Counted from the stretch's first letter, positions 18,275 to 27,593 are shown. The stretch: DNA of 33,820 nt from Gammaproteobacteria bacterium (GCA_026196045.1 JAPHRJ010000141.1:1-33820); one strand, 5' to 3'. The notes: generated from the sequence alone by a model not told the origin. A program made the numbers and translations.

Positions 18275-19846
18275 TTAAGGTAGCATCATTCCTCTCATCA
18301 TGAAATAAAATAGCGCGGCGATAAAACCGGACGCTGGAACCGTAATAATCCAGGCAGCAATAATTTTATGCAAATGAGTCCGTTTAACCAGTTCGTTGCG
18401 ATAAACTCTTTTTAACTGCTTGCGTTCTTGTTTGGTTAATTCAGCTTTGGCTGAGTGCATCTTCAGTTGTTTTAACATTCTCCCTTTTTCATAAATTGAT
18501 GCTTTTTTGAATTCAATCAAGAAAGCTTCAACCACGGTTTCATCCTGATCATGATGGTGGCTCTTTATTTCTTGAACCATAGTTGAGTAACTGGCTTTTA
18601 GATACTCGCGTAAAAATCCAACGCCGAATACACCACCCACCGCAATGTGGGTTGAACTAACAGGCAAACCTAACTGACTGGCAATAATGACGGTAATCGC
18701 AGCAGCCATGGCAATACTGAATGCCCGGATCTGGTTAAGTTCGGTAATCTCGCTACCTACTGTACGAATTAGCCTGGGACCATATAAGGCCAGACCAATC
18801 ACGATACCTATAGCGCCAACCATCATGACCCATAAAGGAATGCTTGCCTTTTGCACTACACCACCATGAAGAATCGCATCATTTATCGCGGCCAGTGGGC
18901 CAACTGCATTGGCAACGTCATTAGCACCGTGTGCAAAGCTTAATAATGCGGCAGCAAATATTAATGGAACGGTGAATAACTGGTTTACCCCTTCTTTGTC
19001 ATTATTGAGCTTGTCAGAGGTCTTAACGATCATCGGTTTTACAATATAATAAATTATCACTGCAATGATGAGGCCTACCAGTGATGCCGTAAGAAAATCC
19101 ACTTTCCATATTTTCTTAAGTCCTTTCAGTATTAAGTATGTTCCAAAAGCCCACGCCATGACTGACACCAGAATCGGCACCATCTTTTTGGCCGCCTGAC
19201 GCATATCAGACTGATAGGTGATCGTTCGTTTGATTAAATAGAGAAAGAAAGCAGCAATCATGCCGCCCAGTACTGGAGAGATAACCCAGCTGGCGGCGAT
19301 TTGTCCCATTCTTGGCCAGTTAGCGATATCCATACCACCAGCTGCAATACCAGCCCCTAAAACACCACCGACAATAGAATGGGTTGTAGATACAGGTGCG
19401 CCCAGTGCTGTTGCGATATTAAGCCAGATAGCTCCTGCCAGTAAGGCTGCCATCATCAGCCAGATAAAGGTGTCGGCATCGGCAATCATGCTCGGATCGA
19501 TAATACCTTTTTTGATAGTGCTAACTACATCACCACCGGCAATCAGTGCCCCACTCGCTTCGAAGATCCCGGCAATAATGATGGCACCAATAAGCGTTAA
19601 GGCCTTGGAACCCACTGCTGGGCCAACATTATTAGCAACATCATTGGCACCGATATTCATTGCCATATAACCACCAATCATCGCAGCGATGATTAGTAGA
19701 TAATAATTCTCAGTTACTTCTGTGAGGGTTGTGCCAGTAAAAAGAATAATGCCAATGATAAAAAGGAGTGCGATGCCAAGTCGGGTAATAGTTGCGCGGG
19801 TTGACTGGGTAGCTTCTTCAATTTGGTTGATATCTTTTAATTCCAA
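18275..19846 (-). CDS. pitA: Pit-family inorganic phosphate transporter
   Basis: 523 residues, polytopic inner-membrane protein with many hydrophobic helices. The two PHO4 repeats each carry the signature: GANDVANNVGP at 66-76 and GANDVANAVGP at 307-317; PVSTTHSIVGGVLG and PVSSTHIAVGGVFG are the matching second motifs. It imports phosphate, probably as a metal-phosphate complex, driven by protons. A hydrophilic, basic cytoplasmic loop of about 70 residues (about 425-495) precedes the last helix. The start is TTG at 19846 with AGGAAG before it. The PhoU-like (DUF47) partner often found next to pit is absent. Divergent from the DUF748 gene. Confidence 0.93.
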   Translation of the reverse strand: MELKDINQIEEATQSTRATITRLGIALLFIIGIILFTGTTLTEVTENYYLLIIAAMIGGYMAMNIGANDVANNVGPAVGSKALTLIGAIIIAGIFEASGALIAGGDVVSTIKKGIIDPSMIADADTFIWLMMAALLAGAIWLNIATALGAPVSTTHSIVGGVLGAGIAAGGMDIANWPRMGQIAASWVISPVLGGMIAAFFLYLIKRTITYQSDMRQAAKKMVPILVSVMAWAFGTYLILKGLKKIWKVDFLTASLVGLIIAVIIYYIVKPMIVKTSDKLNNDKEGVNQLFTVPLIFAAALLSFAHGANDVANAVGPLAAINDAILHGGVVQKASIPLWVMMVGAIGIVIGLALYGPRLIRTVGSEITELNQIRAFSIAMAAAITVIIASQLGLPVSSTHIAVGGVFGVGFLREYLKASYSTMVQEIKSHHHDQDETVVEAFLIEFKKASIYEKGRMLKQLKMHSAKAELTKQERKQLKRVYRNELVKRTHLHKIIAAWIITVPASGFIAALFYFMMRGMMLP

Positions 19847-19878
19847 GGACTACTTCCTCTTAGAAAATTCACTAAACT

Positions 19879-19907
19879 AGTATTTAGGAGCATGATTCAG
19901 GTGACAA
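19879..19907 (-). promoter_or_regulatory. Candidate pitA promoter
   Basis: On the minus strand TTGTCA (19907-19902) and AATACT (19884-19879) are 17 bp apart, placing a start about 27 nt before the TTG start codon. The -10 matches consensus at only four of six positions. Confidence 0.35.
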
Positions 19908-19971
19908 TCTTAAATATAATTTAATTAAATGCAATGAAATATTATAAAGAGTCGTTAAATCGGCCTACTCA

Positions 19972-22071
19972 GTGAGCAATATTACCGTGGCATCAACGAT
20001 TAAGCCGGTCTGGAAAAAACTGATTACCTGGATTGGGTTGTTTTGCCTGACTATCCTCTTATTATCATCAGTAATCATAAGTACTTTACCCACTACCCTG
20101 CAATGGGGTGCCAGTTATTGGTTTAATAAACAGGGGCTACAGACCGAAATTGAGCGCATTGAAATCGATTTTAATGATGGTGTACTGCGAATCATCAATG
20201 CTAAAGGTCAGAATATAGACAATCGGGGTTTTCAGCTGAACTTTTTTGAGGTTGACATTGCCTGGAAACCGCTATGGGAAAGCGTGTTAGTCATTGAATC
20301 CGTGAAGTTAGACGGTTTAAAACTGGATATCATACAGGCTCACTCTGGTATTAACTCACTTGCGGGTCTTCCTTTACTCTCTAACGATACAGCTATTCAT
20401 AAAAAAACTCCGACTGAACCAGCTTCAGGTCAGTGGAGCATACAAATTGGAAACATCTATTTAGATGATGCTGAACTTTGCTATATGACAGAGATGTCAG
20501 AAAAGAAAATTGATCAACAAATATGTCCGCATATTGAAAAACTAAAATGGAATGGAAGAATAAATATTGCATTAGCTGCGAATTCATCTGCCGGGCCAGA
20601 TGTGGCCGGTTCTTTAACTCTTAAAAATTTACGCATTGATGACATTAAACGGAATCAGTTGTTGACGGCTATTAACGCTGTGGAAGTTGATAATCTTGTC
20701 GTGGATAGCCTCGACAATATAAAGTTAGATAACTTTGTGTTAAGTGGTTTTTCAGTATTAACTCGCAACAAAGAAGAAAAACTAAAAGATTTGGCACCAC
20801 AGATCGGATTACTTAAACGTCTAGAGCTAAATAACCTGAAGTATGTGAATAAAAGTGATTTAAACATTGCGCAGGTAAATATTACAGGCGTTGGAATTGA
20901 TGTTCTGCGCAATCAACAAAGTAAGTGGGAATTAGATCAACGCCTAAAACTTATAACGCCACAAATTATAGAGAATAAAAATAATCAGGATATGCCTGTG
21001 AAAAAGGGCAAATCTGCTGCACCCCACATCAGGATATCTGAAATTAATATTGAGAATAGTGATTTACTGAGGTTTACTGATCAAAGTTTTAAATCAGCAT
21101 TTCAAATTACAGCTCAAATATCCAGGTTGAAAATAAATAATCTGGATAGTGAAAAACCTGACAGAAAAAGTGAAATTACTTTGGATATGAATTTGAATCA
21201 GCATGGTTTAATTCAACTTAAAGGGCAAGTTGCACCACTATCTAAAAATAAAGATTTTGAGCTTCGAGGAAAAACCACTGCTATCGATTTACGTCCAATG
21301 ACATCCTATATGGAAAAACATATTGGGCAGACCATTGTAAGTGGCCAACTGGATGCTGAGATGGAACTCATAGCCAGAGAAAGAAAGTTAAACAGTAATT
21401 TAAAGTTGGTACTACATAAATTTAAACTGAAAGTCAGCGATAAAAAACATGCTGAAGAAACCGAGCAAGAAATGGGGTTTCCAATAGATAGCACACTTAA
21501 TCTGTTGCGCGAAAAGGACAATCAGATAAAACTGGAATTATCAATAACTGGCGACCTGGATAAACCTGAATTTAATTTGTCTGATGTGATAACTCAGGCG
21601 GCAACATCTGCGATCACTTCGGCTGTCATTACCTATTACACGCCATTTGGACTGGTTTCTGGTGCAAAAGCCTTATTTAACCTGGCGACAGCTTTACGTT
21701 TTGAACCTGTTGTTTTTCAGGCGGGCTCTAGCCAGCTTTCAGATAATCAAAAACAATATTTATCAAAGTTATCACAGCTCCTCATGGATAAGCCTGATGT
21801 ATATTTAACCTTATGTGGTGTTGCGAATATAACGGATCAGCAGAAAGTATTTCCAGAATTAAAGGTCAGGCAGGAAAACAACAAAGATTTACTCATTCTG
21901 TCACCAGAACAGAGAGAAAAATTATTAGGAATAGCCTCGCAACGAAGTGAAGCCGTAAAAAACTACCTGGTGACAGAAGGAAAGATTAGTGCCAGTCGTC
22001 TGATTATATGTACACCTGAATTTATTTCTGAACCATCAGCAATAAATCCAGGTGTAAAAATCAGCATTTAG
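19972..22071 (+). CDS. DUF748/AsmA-like envelope protein
   Basis: 699 residues. One N-terminal transmembrane helix (about 17-39) follows a short basic segment, and the rest should be periplasmic. The repeated pattern of short beta-rich stretches such as VLVIESVKLDGLKLDI and IRISEINIENSDLLRF is typical of AsmA/DUF748 proteins, a family proposed to bridge inner and outer membranes for lipid movement or outer-membrane homeostasis. The C-terminal third (FQAGSSQLSDNQKQYL ... LGIASQRSEAVKNYL) resembles an OmpA-like module as in DUF748 proteins. The start is GTG at 19972, with another in-frame GTG five codons on; neither has a good ribosome binding site. It is convergent with the oxygenase gene (3-bp gap). 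Function is unproven. Confidence 0.8.
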   Translation: MSNITVASTIKPVWKKLITWIGLFCLTILLLSSVIISTLPTTLQWGASYWFNKQGLQTEIERIEIDFNDGVLRIINAKGQNIDNRGFQLNFFEVDIAWKPLWESVLVIESVKLDGLKLDIIQAHSGINSLAGLPLLSNDTAIHKKTPTEPASGQWSIQIGNIYLDDAELCYMTEMSEKKIDQQICPHIEKLKWNGRINIALAANSSAGPDVAGSLTLKNLRIDDIKRNQLLTAINAVEVDNLVVDSLDNIKLDNFVLSGFSVLTRNKEEKLKDLAPQIGLLKRLELNNLKYVNKSDLNIAQVNITGVGIDVLRNQQSKWELDQRLKLITPQIIENKNNQDMPVKKGKSAAPHIRISEINIENSDLLRFTDQSFKSAFQITAQISRLKINNLDSEKPDRKSEITLDMNLNQHGLIQLKGQVAPLSKNKDFELRGKTTAIDLRPMTSYMEKHIGQTIVSGQLDAEMELIARERKLNSNLKLVLHKFKLKVSDKKHAEETEQEMGFPIDSTLNLLREKDNQIKLELSITGDLDKPEFNLSDVITQAATSAITSAVITYYTPFGLVSGAKALFNLATALRFEPVVFQAGSSQLSDNQKQYLSKLSQLLMDKPDVYLTLCGVANITDQQKVFPELKVRQENNKDLLILSPEQREKLLGIASQRSEAVKNYLVTEGKISASRLIICTPEFISEPSAINPGVKISI

Positions 22072-22074
22072 AAT

Positions 22075-22998
22075 TTATAGAATAACACCCGTACCTTTAA
22101 GACGATCAAAATAACGCGCTCGGTAATAATGACGCTTATAATGTTCGTCATCGGTAAATGCGGCACGATCATGGAGCACATTATTGCTGACTAAGCCCAT
22201 ACCCGCTTCTAGTCGTCCTCGATATATATAGTCTGAGTTACTGTTTAATATTTCATCCAGGTATCTCAAAGCCTGGGAAGTTATATCGTCATCCTTCCAG
22301 ATAACATTATTTACCCGGATGGTATAACGCATATGCAAATCACCATTAGGAGTAATGCTGAACACAGGGCCAGTTTGTTCCTTACGTGCCACTTCTCCAT
22401 TCTGAATTCGTGCAGGTATAGTCAGAACATCAGATTGCATAAGTGCCTTGATATAATCAGGGTTTTTCTCACGCAGAAGAATATAAACAATTTCATGATC
22501 CATTAATGCATTTTCACCACCTTCGGCGGCACGTTGTACAACATGCAGGTTCAGAGCATGGATCTGTTGTTCAGGACTATTGTAATAGCCATCGGTATGC
22601 CAATTGATAGCACGATTGGTATAAGGTATGTATTGCTGACGCACACCATTATCAACAACGGTCAGCGAAGTTAGACCTGTATCATCGGCTAGCCAGTTTT
22701 TGTTAAGCCCATGCAGCCCAAATTTTTCACTGATTGCCAGGGGTATCTCCGGATCTGGATCGGTTCCAGTTTTTCCAGCATAAATAGCCATATTCGTTTT
22801 ACGGCAGCATCGTTGTAAGGCATCAAACTCAGATTGAGTGAGTGATCGAGGATCATTAATCTCTACAATAAGTTCAGAAATATTTTTGGGATAATCACTG
22901 AGTTTCTGATCACGCCAGTACCGATAGATATCATCATTTTCCAGAAGAAAAGGACTAGACAGGAAATTTGGGTATTTATCCGGATTTATTTCATTCAC
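22075..22998 (-). CDS. TauD/TfdA-type Fe(II)/2-oxoglutarate-dependent oxygenase
   Basis: 307 residues. The iron-binding facial triad can be placed as H134 and D136 in NWHTDGYYN and H276 in NNVLHDRAAF; R278 or a nearby Arg would hold 2-oxoglutarate. TLTVVDNGVRQQYIPYTNRA precedes the first motif. The family hydroxylates small molecules such as taurine or trimethyllysine, but the substrate here is not evident, and taurine transporter genes are absent. The start is GTG at 22998 with AGGT upstream. It is separated from grxC by a terminator and has its own promoter with an FNR-type site, unusual for an oxygen-consuming enzyme. Confidence 0.8.
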   Translation of the reverse strand: MNEINPDKYPNFLSSPFLLENDDIYRYWRDQKLSDYPKNISELIVEINDPRSLTQSEFDALQRCCRKTNMAIYAGKTGTDPDPEIPLAISEKFGLHGLNKNWLADDTGLTSLTVVDNGVRQQYIPYTNRAINWHTDGYYNSPEQQIHALNLHVVQRAAEGGENALMDHEIVYILLREKNPDYIKALMQSDVLTIPARIQNGEVARKEQTGPVFSITPNGDLHMRYTIRVNNVIWKDDDITSQALRYLDEILNSNSDYIYRGRLEAGMGLVSNNVLHDRAAFTDDEHYKRHYYRARYFDRLKGTGVIL

Positions 22999-23037
22999 GC
23001 TGATTACCTGATATTTTTGGTTGGTGTTAAACAGACT

Positions 23038-23080
23038 ATTATAGCGATAGTAATCTTTCAGGAGGCTTGATCCAGATCAG
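23038..23080 (-). promoter_or_regulatory. FNR/Anr-type class II promoter upstream of the oxygenase
   Basis: TTGATCCAGATCAG at 23067-23080 matches the FNR box TTGATNNNNATCAA at 9 of 10 defined positions. On the minus strand a perfect TATAAT lies at 23043-23038. With a start near 23031, the box is centred at about -42.5, close to the -41.5 of class II activation. No good -35 hexamer is present, as expected for activator-dependent promoters. Confidence 0.65.
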
Positions 23081-23085
23081 TTGCA

Positions 23086-23112
23086 GAAAAAATATGCAGC
23101 CCGTAGGCTGCA
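23086..23112 (-). terminator. Intrinsic terminator after grxC
   Basis: TGCAGCC (23095-23101) pairs with GGCTGCA (23106-23112) across CGTA. On the minus strand the stem is followed by TATTTTTTCTG. It lies directly after the grxC stop and closes the moxR-to-grxC run. Confidence 0.85.
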
Positions 23113-23123
23113 CCTATATTATG

Positions 23124-23375
23124 TCATCTCAATAAATCGTCAAGTTCATCCATGATATCGAGTTCAGATAAATCATCAAAGCCACCAATATGGCGTTCGC
23201 CAATGTAAATCTGTGGCACCGTTTTTCTGCCAGTACGCTTGATCATTTCTTTTAATTTTGCCTGATTATTTTCAACAGAGATCTTGTTGATTTTCACACC
23301 TTTATTTTTTAATAATTTTTCAGCGCGTGTGCAGAATGGACATGTGGACGTACAGTACATAACAACTTCAGGCAT
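23124..23375 (-). CDS. grxC: Glutaredoxin 3
   Basis: 83 residues, a complete class I dithiol glutaredoxin. The active site CPFC is at 12-15, the glutathione-binding TVPQIYIG is near 55-62 and GGFDDLSEL follows. It reduces protein disulfides or glutathione mixed disulfides in the cytoplasm. It is the last gene of the five-gene leftward run, directly before a terminator, suggesting a redox role linked to the upstream genes or simply shared expression. Confidence 0.95.
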   Translation of the reverse strand: MPEVVMYCTSTCPFCTRAEKLLKNKGVKINKISVENNQAKLKEMIKRTGRKTVPQIYIGERHIGGFDDLSELDIMDELDDLLR

Positions 23376-23398
23376 AGCTCTAACCTCTTTTACAAATT

Positions 23399-23941
23399 TT
23401 AAAATAAATGGACACTGGTTACTTCTACGTAAGCAAATCGACCTTTCAATGCTGAGTTAATAGCCGATGTTGCCTGTTTTAATAATTCTTCTGTTAACTC
23501 TGGCGCATGTTTTAAAAAACCGCTGAGGGTAATTTTTAATGCATCAGGGGTAAAGTGATTCTTAAGCGCATGAAGGGCATTGGATTGCGAGGGTCTTATT
23601 GTGGGCAATGTAAATAATGACGCACGTAAAGATTCAAATTCAACCCGAACGAACATGGGACGCATATATGTGATGAGTGATTCTTTAACCAGGTTCTCAA
23701 TCAACCAGGCAATGCTTTCAGCGGTGCCAATTAATTCTGGTTCCAGACACTCCTTGTCACGAAAATAATCTAGCGCAGGGTAATAACCCAGATGTTGTTC
23801 TCGAACATAATCATAGATTTGTTCTGCCAGTTCGACGCCAATAACATAAGGCGATGCAGCAACATGCTGTTCAATCACTTGATGGTGGAGCTTGAGTTCA
23901 AGACTTATGGCTAAGCGTGGACTAGTGAATGCAGATAACAT
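23399..23941 (-). CDS. Conserved protein of unknown function
   Basis: 180 residues; I do not recognise the family. No signal peptide, transmembrane helix or cysteine pair is seen (one Cys). The sequence looks soluble and mainly helical, with a Glu/Leu-rich middle (ESIAWLIENLVKESLI) and a C-terminal beta-like segment (FAYVEVTSVHLF). It starts 15 bp after the DsrS-like gene and ends 23 bp before grxC, so it is almost certainly co-transcribed with both. Confidence 0.75.
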   Translation of the reverse strand: MLSAFTSPRLAISLELKLHHQVIEQHVAASPYVIGVELAEQIYDYVREQHLGYYPALDYFRDKECLEPELIGTAESIAWLIENLVKESLITYMRPMFVRVEFESLRASLFTLPTIRPSQSNALHALKNHFTPDALKITLSGFLKHAPELTEELLKQATSAINSALKGRFAYVEVTSVHLF

Positions 23942-23956
23942 ATTAAAGGGTTTGCT

Positions 23957-25072
23957 TTATCCTAATAGATGCTGAATCTGTACCTGCAGCGGTGTAAACA
24001 CAGGTTCTAGTTTTTTACGCATCACAGTCCCAATAGCATCCGAACGTGAGAAAACAGGATTAACAACATACTCATTTAAATAAGACATAACCAGCATAGC
24101 ACGTATCATTTCACGCAATTGAGAATATTGGGACAATATATTATTAATATCCTCATGTGACTGGTCATTAATAATGGTATCGGCCTTATCTATAATCGAC
24201 TCTACATCTTGAAAAATCTCAGTATTCAATTCAAACACATCAAAATAATTACGTATTGCATTAAGCAGCTCGATAACAACATCCTGGTTAGCTGGTTTTT
24301 TTAATACCGTGATCACGGTTTTCATGAAAGCCTGTCCAGGCTGATCGAGTACACGCAGTAGTTGAACTGCGACCGCATTACCCCGCTCAGCCAAAGGTGT
24401 GAGCTGTTCATGACAACGTGCCTGTTCAGTGTGCGGGGGTACTTCTAGTGGAACATTATCTGGTAGACTTTTTAGAAAACCTACCAGGTAAGCATTCTTA
24501 CGTTGTCCACGGGACCATAAAGTGCGACGAACTTCATCATCGACTAAATCGCCCTGTAGCATCAATCGAACAGACTCGATGATATCCCCAGCTTCTTCCT
24601 CAAAGGGTAAAAACTCATTTAAAAACTCAGCCAGCTCAGTTCCCATCTGGCCATTTACAATCGCTTCTTTTTCCAGCATGCAGCGTGCGTTATTAGATGT
24701 TGGCATGGCCCACCAGGCCCGTCGGGCCAGTTCATCGGTCAGCCCCGCAGCATGCACCACCGCGACAACGGCTTCTGGTTCTCCCAGTTGCAATAGACGT
24801 TCAAGACTCTCATCTCGAGCCTGTCCCATGCGTGTCCAGCGGCGAAGAAAAACAGGGTAACCGCCCGGTGAACCAAGAACATGAGTTGAGATAAGTTCTT
24901 TAACGTTCTTGAGATACTTATCATCCCTGCAGGTTGGATTTAAAGGCACCTGTGCTTCACCACGATCTGATAAGCCATAGACGATCATTTTAGATTCATC
25001 GATACGAATGGCCTGTAAATCCTGATTAAGCAACACATTTAAGCGCAAGCTATCTTCTTGTGATAAATCCAT
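23957..25072 (-). CDS. DsrS-like protein
   Basis: 371 residues, soluble, helix-rich. Segments such as VLGSPGGYPVFLRRWTRMGQ (about 66-85), GEPEAVVAVVHAAGLTDELA and RRAWWAMPTS are what I recall from proteins annotated as sulfur reduction protein DsrS. In Allochromatium vinosum DsrS is a cytoplasmic protein that affects expression of the sulfur-oxidation dsr genes. The assignment rests on memory of these motifs, without a search. The remaining dsr genes are not in the window; instead it sits between a VWA protein and an unknown gene in a MoxR cluster. If the name is correct, a sulfur-oxidising relative is likely; if not, it is an uncharacterised partner of the MoxR/VWA pair. Confidence 0.6.
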   Translation of the reverse strand: MDLSQEDSLRLNVLLNQDLQAIRIDESKMIVYGLSDRGEAQVPLNPTCRDDKYLKNVKELISTHVLGSPGGYPVFLRRWTRMGQARDESLERLLQLGEPEAVVAVVHAAGLTDELARRAWWAMPTSNNARCMLEKEAIVNGQMGTELAEFLNEFLPFEEEAGDIIESVRLMLQGDLVDDEVRRTLWSRGQRKNAYLVGFLKSLPDNVPLEVPPHTEQARCHEQLTPLAERGNAVAVQLLRVLDQPGQAFMKTVITVLKKPANQDVVIELLNAIRNYFDVFELNTEIFQDVESIIDKADTIINDQSHEDINNILSQYSQLREMIRAMLVMSYLNEYVVNPVFSRSDAIGTVMRKKLEPVFTPLQVQIQHLLG

Positions 25073-25108
25073 AATCTATTTAAATACTAAATACGTTTGC
25101 AATGTTCA

Positions 25109-26467
25109 TTAATTTAACTGGACACGTTGGCCCCAGGGTACGGTGCCCTTACCTTTAACTAACCAGATAACCGGATAATCGGGGCTATAATCAGGAAACT
25201 TTCCATCCGCATCGGTAAAATATACCAGTAAATCAGGAGATCGATCCTGAGTACACACCCAGTCATATACAGGTGTAAAGCGTGTTCCTCCTCCACCTTT
25301 AATCTGACGTGGTAGTGTAAATTCATCCCATGGCTCATATACCCAGGGACAATCATCAGCCAGTTCTGCATCACAGGCAAGCAAAGTAATACGAGCACGT
25401 ATTAAACTTTTAATCGCGTCAATTTCAGAGACAAATTCATTGATCTCAGCTTCTGATATCGAACCACTGGTATCCACGGCAACCACAATATTAATTTGCT
25501 CACTACGTAAAGATGGATAAATCGAAGGTTCACCGCGTCTTGATGAAGGACGTGTGTAACTATAATCATCCCGAGCCGTCATACTCATATAATGAGACAA
25601 CAAATTACGCCAGGGCAGTTCCGGTTGTAAAAGAAAATCAACCAGGCGCGCCATGTCACCATCAAGCTTGCCGGCCTGTAACGCCTGTTGTGCGGCACCG
25701 GCCATGCGTTGCTTCCATTGCACACTCAGGCTTTCACGTTCCTGAACAGTTAACGGTGGAGGTTGTGCGGCACCCTGTTGTTCTGGTTTTGGCTTAGCGC
25801 TACCACCCTCTCCTTTTGGTTTGGCCTGTCCTGAACCATTTGATTCTGTTGTTTGCTCTTGCTCCTGTCCGCGTCCCTGTTCAGAAGGCTTTGACTGTTG
25901 TCCCTGATCCTGTCCAGGTTCTGAATCCGTATTATCCTGTTCTGGAGTATCCGGTGGAGGAGTATCACTCTTCCCCTGTTCATTGTGTCCATCCTTGTGT
26001 TCATCATCATAGATATGATGATCCATCGGTTCGTTATTATCGAACTCATCAATGAAAGGATAAATTTCTTCTGCCGTCATCCCGTCATAACTTTTTTCTC
26101 TTAAAGTATTTGGGGGCGGCTTAAGACCATCTTTAATTAATAGAGGATTGATGGCGTAGTCACAGGCCAGATCCCAGCGCATCTTTATACGATGTTCCCG
26201 GCGTGCAAAATGGGATAAGGCACAATGCAGGGCTTCGTGCGCCAGGATAAACTGGGTTTCTTCTGTGGAGAGTTGTTCAATATACTCGGGGTTGTAATAA
26301 AACGTACGGGCATCGGTTGCCGTTGTACGACACCATTGGGGATCTCCCGCAACCATGGGTAAACGCAAAACCAATGCACCCAGAAAGGGTTTATCGATAA
26401 TTAGCCGGGTACGTGCTGCACTCAGTTTAAGTTCGACTGGGTTTGATTGGGCTTCAGATGAATTCAT
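25109..26467 (-). CDS. VWA-like protein with N-terminal metallopeptidase-like domain (DUF2201 type)
   Basis: 452 residues in three parts. Residues 1-140 form a metallopeptidase-like domain with HEALHCALSH (77-86), an HExxHxxxxH zinc motif, and YDGMTAEEIY at about 127-136. Residues about 145-240 are a low-complexity, charged Gln/Glu/Pro/Gly linker. The C-terminal domain is VWA-like, with the MIDAS motif DTSGS at 332-336 and later conserved GGGGTRFTP and YFTDADGKFPDY. Such proteins are usually encoded next to MoxR AAA+ ATPases and probably act together on a client protein or complex; peptidase activity is unproven. It starts 45 bp after moxR and ends 37 bp before the DsrS-like gene. Confidence 0.9.
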   Translation of the reverse strand: MNSSEAQSNPVELKLSAARTRLIIDKPFLGALVLRLPMVAGDPQWCRTTATDARTFYYNPEYIEQLSTEETQFILAHEALHCALSHFARREHRIKMRWDLACDYAINPLLIKDGLKPPPNTLREKSYDGMTAEEIYPFIDEFDNNEPMDHHIYDDEHKDGHNEQGKSDTPPPDTPEQDNTDSEPGQDQGQQSKPSEQGRGQEQEQTTESNGSGQAKPKGEGGSAKPKPEQQGAAQPPPLTVQERESLSVQWKQRMAGAAQQALQAGKLDGDMARLVDFLLQPELPWRNLLSHYMSMTARDDYSYTRPSSRRGEPSIYPSLRSEQINIVVAVDTSGSISEAEINEFVSEIDAIKSLIRARITLLACDAELADDCPWVYEPWDEFTLPRQIKGGGGTRFTPVYDWVCTQDRSPDLLVYFTDADGKFPDYSPDYPVIWLVKGKGTVPWGQRVQLN

Positions 26468-26511
26468 AACTTTTTGTACAACATCTACAGATGCAGATCA
26501 GCTAAGTTAAA

Positions 26512-27555
26512 TTAGTTGTACAACATGACATCAGCAACGGCATTCGACCACTGAGCAAATTGCGGTAAGGCAAACAGATCCTGGCCAATGGCGCGATGCA
26601 TATCAGAAACCAGCATGACGCCCATTTCTTTCTGTGGAAATACATTCGCATAATCAAGAATATTACCCTGTATGGTCTGAGCATCACTGGAGCCTTGTGC
26701 TCGAATCGCATGGCCTACTAACGATGATGCTACGGCATACTGCAGATCAATTTCTGATGGTGCCGGTAGCTTTTCTCCCTGAACAATGGCATTGATATCT
26801 GGTAATTGATCAAGGTTCCTAATAAAAGCATCCAGTTCAATACCAGCAGCCGGGCCAACACAGGCCTGTAAGGCACCCAGACGCAGGTCACGATTATGTT
26901 CAAATTTTTTAATTGCTCGGTGAGCAAATTCCCAGGAACGAGGTGATGGGAATGCCACGGGGTTATGCGCAGGATCAAATTCAAACAATAATTCTGGACG
27001 AAAACGGACAAAGGCAATCACACGATCGTCAATGCCATTGGCATAGGCCCAGGCCACCCAGTCATCTAAATTCAGTTCAAATTCAAAATGTGAAAAACGA
27101 TTCGCAAGGGGGGCTGGCATACTATAAGTAACACCTCGGTCACCCTGACGGTTACCGGCGGCAAAGATGGCCCAGCCTTCCGGGACTTCATAATTACCCA
27201 AACGTCGATCAAGAATCAATTGATAGGCAGCCGCCGAAACACTGGGGGGAGCCGAAGTAATTTCATCGAGAAACAGAATTCCCGTGTTTCCATGTCTCTC
27301 AGCATTGGGCAACATAGCAGGCACGGCCCACTCGACATGTTCGTTTTCACGGAATGGAATGCCACGCAAATCACTGGGCTCCATTTGAGATAAACGGATA
27401 TCAATCAGGGGAACGCTATTTTTTTCGGCCACCTGTGCAACCATCTGAGATTTACCAACACCAGGTGGCCCCCAAATCATAACCGGCGTGTGATGGCCTT
27501 CAGTAGTACTACTAAACTCAGTTTCTAATACTGTCGTTAAATGAGCGGGACGCAT
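26512..27555 (-). CDS. MoxR-family AAA+ ATPase
   Basis: 347 residues. Walker A GPPGVGKS (29-36), Walker B ILFLDE (93-98), sensor 1 in FAAGNR and the arginine-finger region APLANRFSHF are all present, so ATPase activity is expected. MoxR ATPases serve as chaperones that mature or activate complexes with VWA-protein partners; the following gene encodes one. A ribosome binding site (AAAGAGAT) lies before the ATG. It is the first intact gene of a five-gene leftward run. Upstream is a stub of a Sel1-repeat gene, so the original promoter region may have been displaced by the accessory region. Confidence 0.92.
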   Translation of the reverse strand: MRPAHLTTVLETEFSSTTEGHHTPVMIWGPPGVGKSQMVAQVAEKNSVPLIDIRLSQMEPSDLRGIPFRENEHVEWAVPAMLPNAERHGNTGILFLDEITSAPPSVSAAAYQLILDRRLGNYEVPEGWAIFAAGNRQGDRGVTYSMPAPLANRFSHFEFELNLDDWVAWAYANGIDDRVIAFVRFRPELLFEFDPAHNPVAFPSPRSWEFAHRAIKKFEHNRDLRLGALQACVGPAAGIELDAFIRNLDQLPDINAIVQGEKLPAPSEIDLQYAVASSLVGHAIRAQGSSDAQTIQGNILDYANVFPQKEMGVMLVSDMHRAIGQDLFALPQFAQWSNAVADVMLYN

Positions 27556-27593
27556 ATCATCTCTTTAAAATCGTAATTCAATATAATGTGTAC

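Noticed and set aside
19260-19670. 136-codon plus-strand reading frame
   Set aside because: Antisense to pitA; the Pro/Ala/Ile-rich product is what complementing membrane codons would give.
22075-22998. Taurine dioxygenase tauD
   Set aside because: The fold and metal ligands agree, but no tauABC transporter is nearby and nothing indicates taurine as the substrate.
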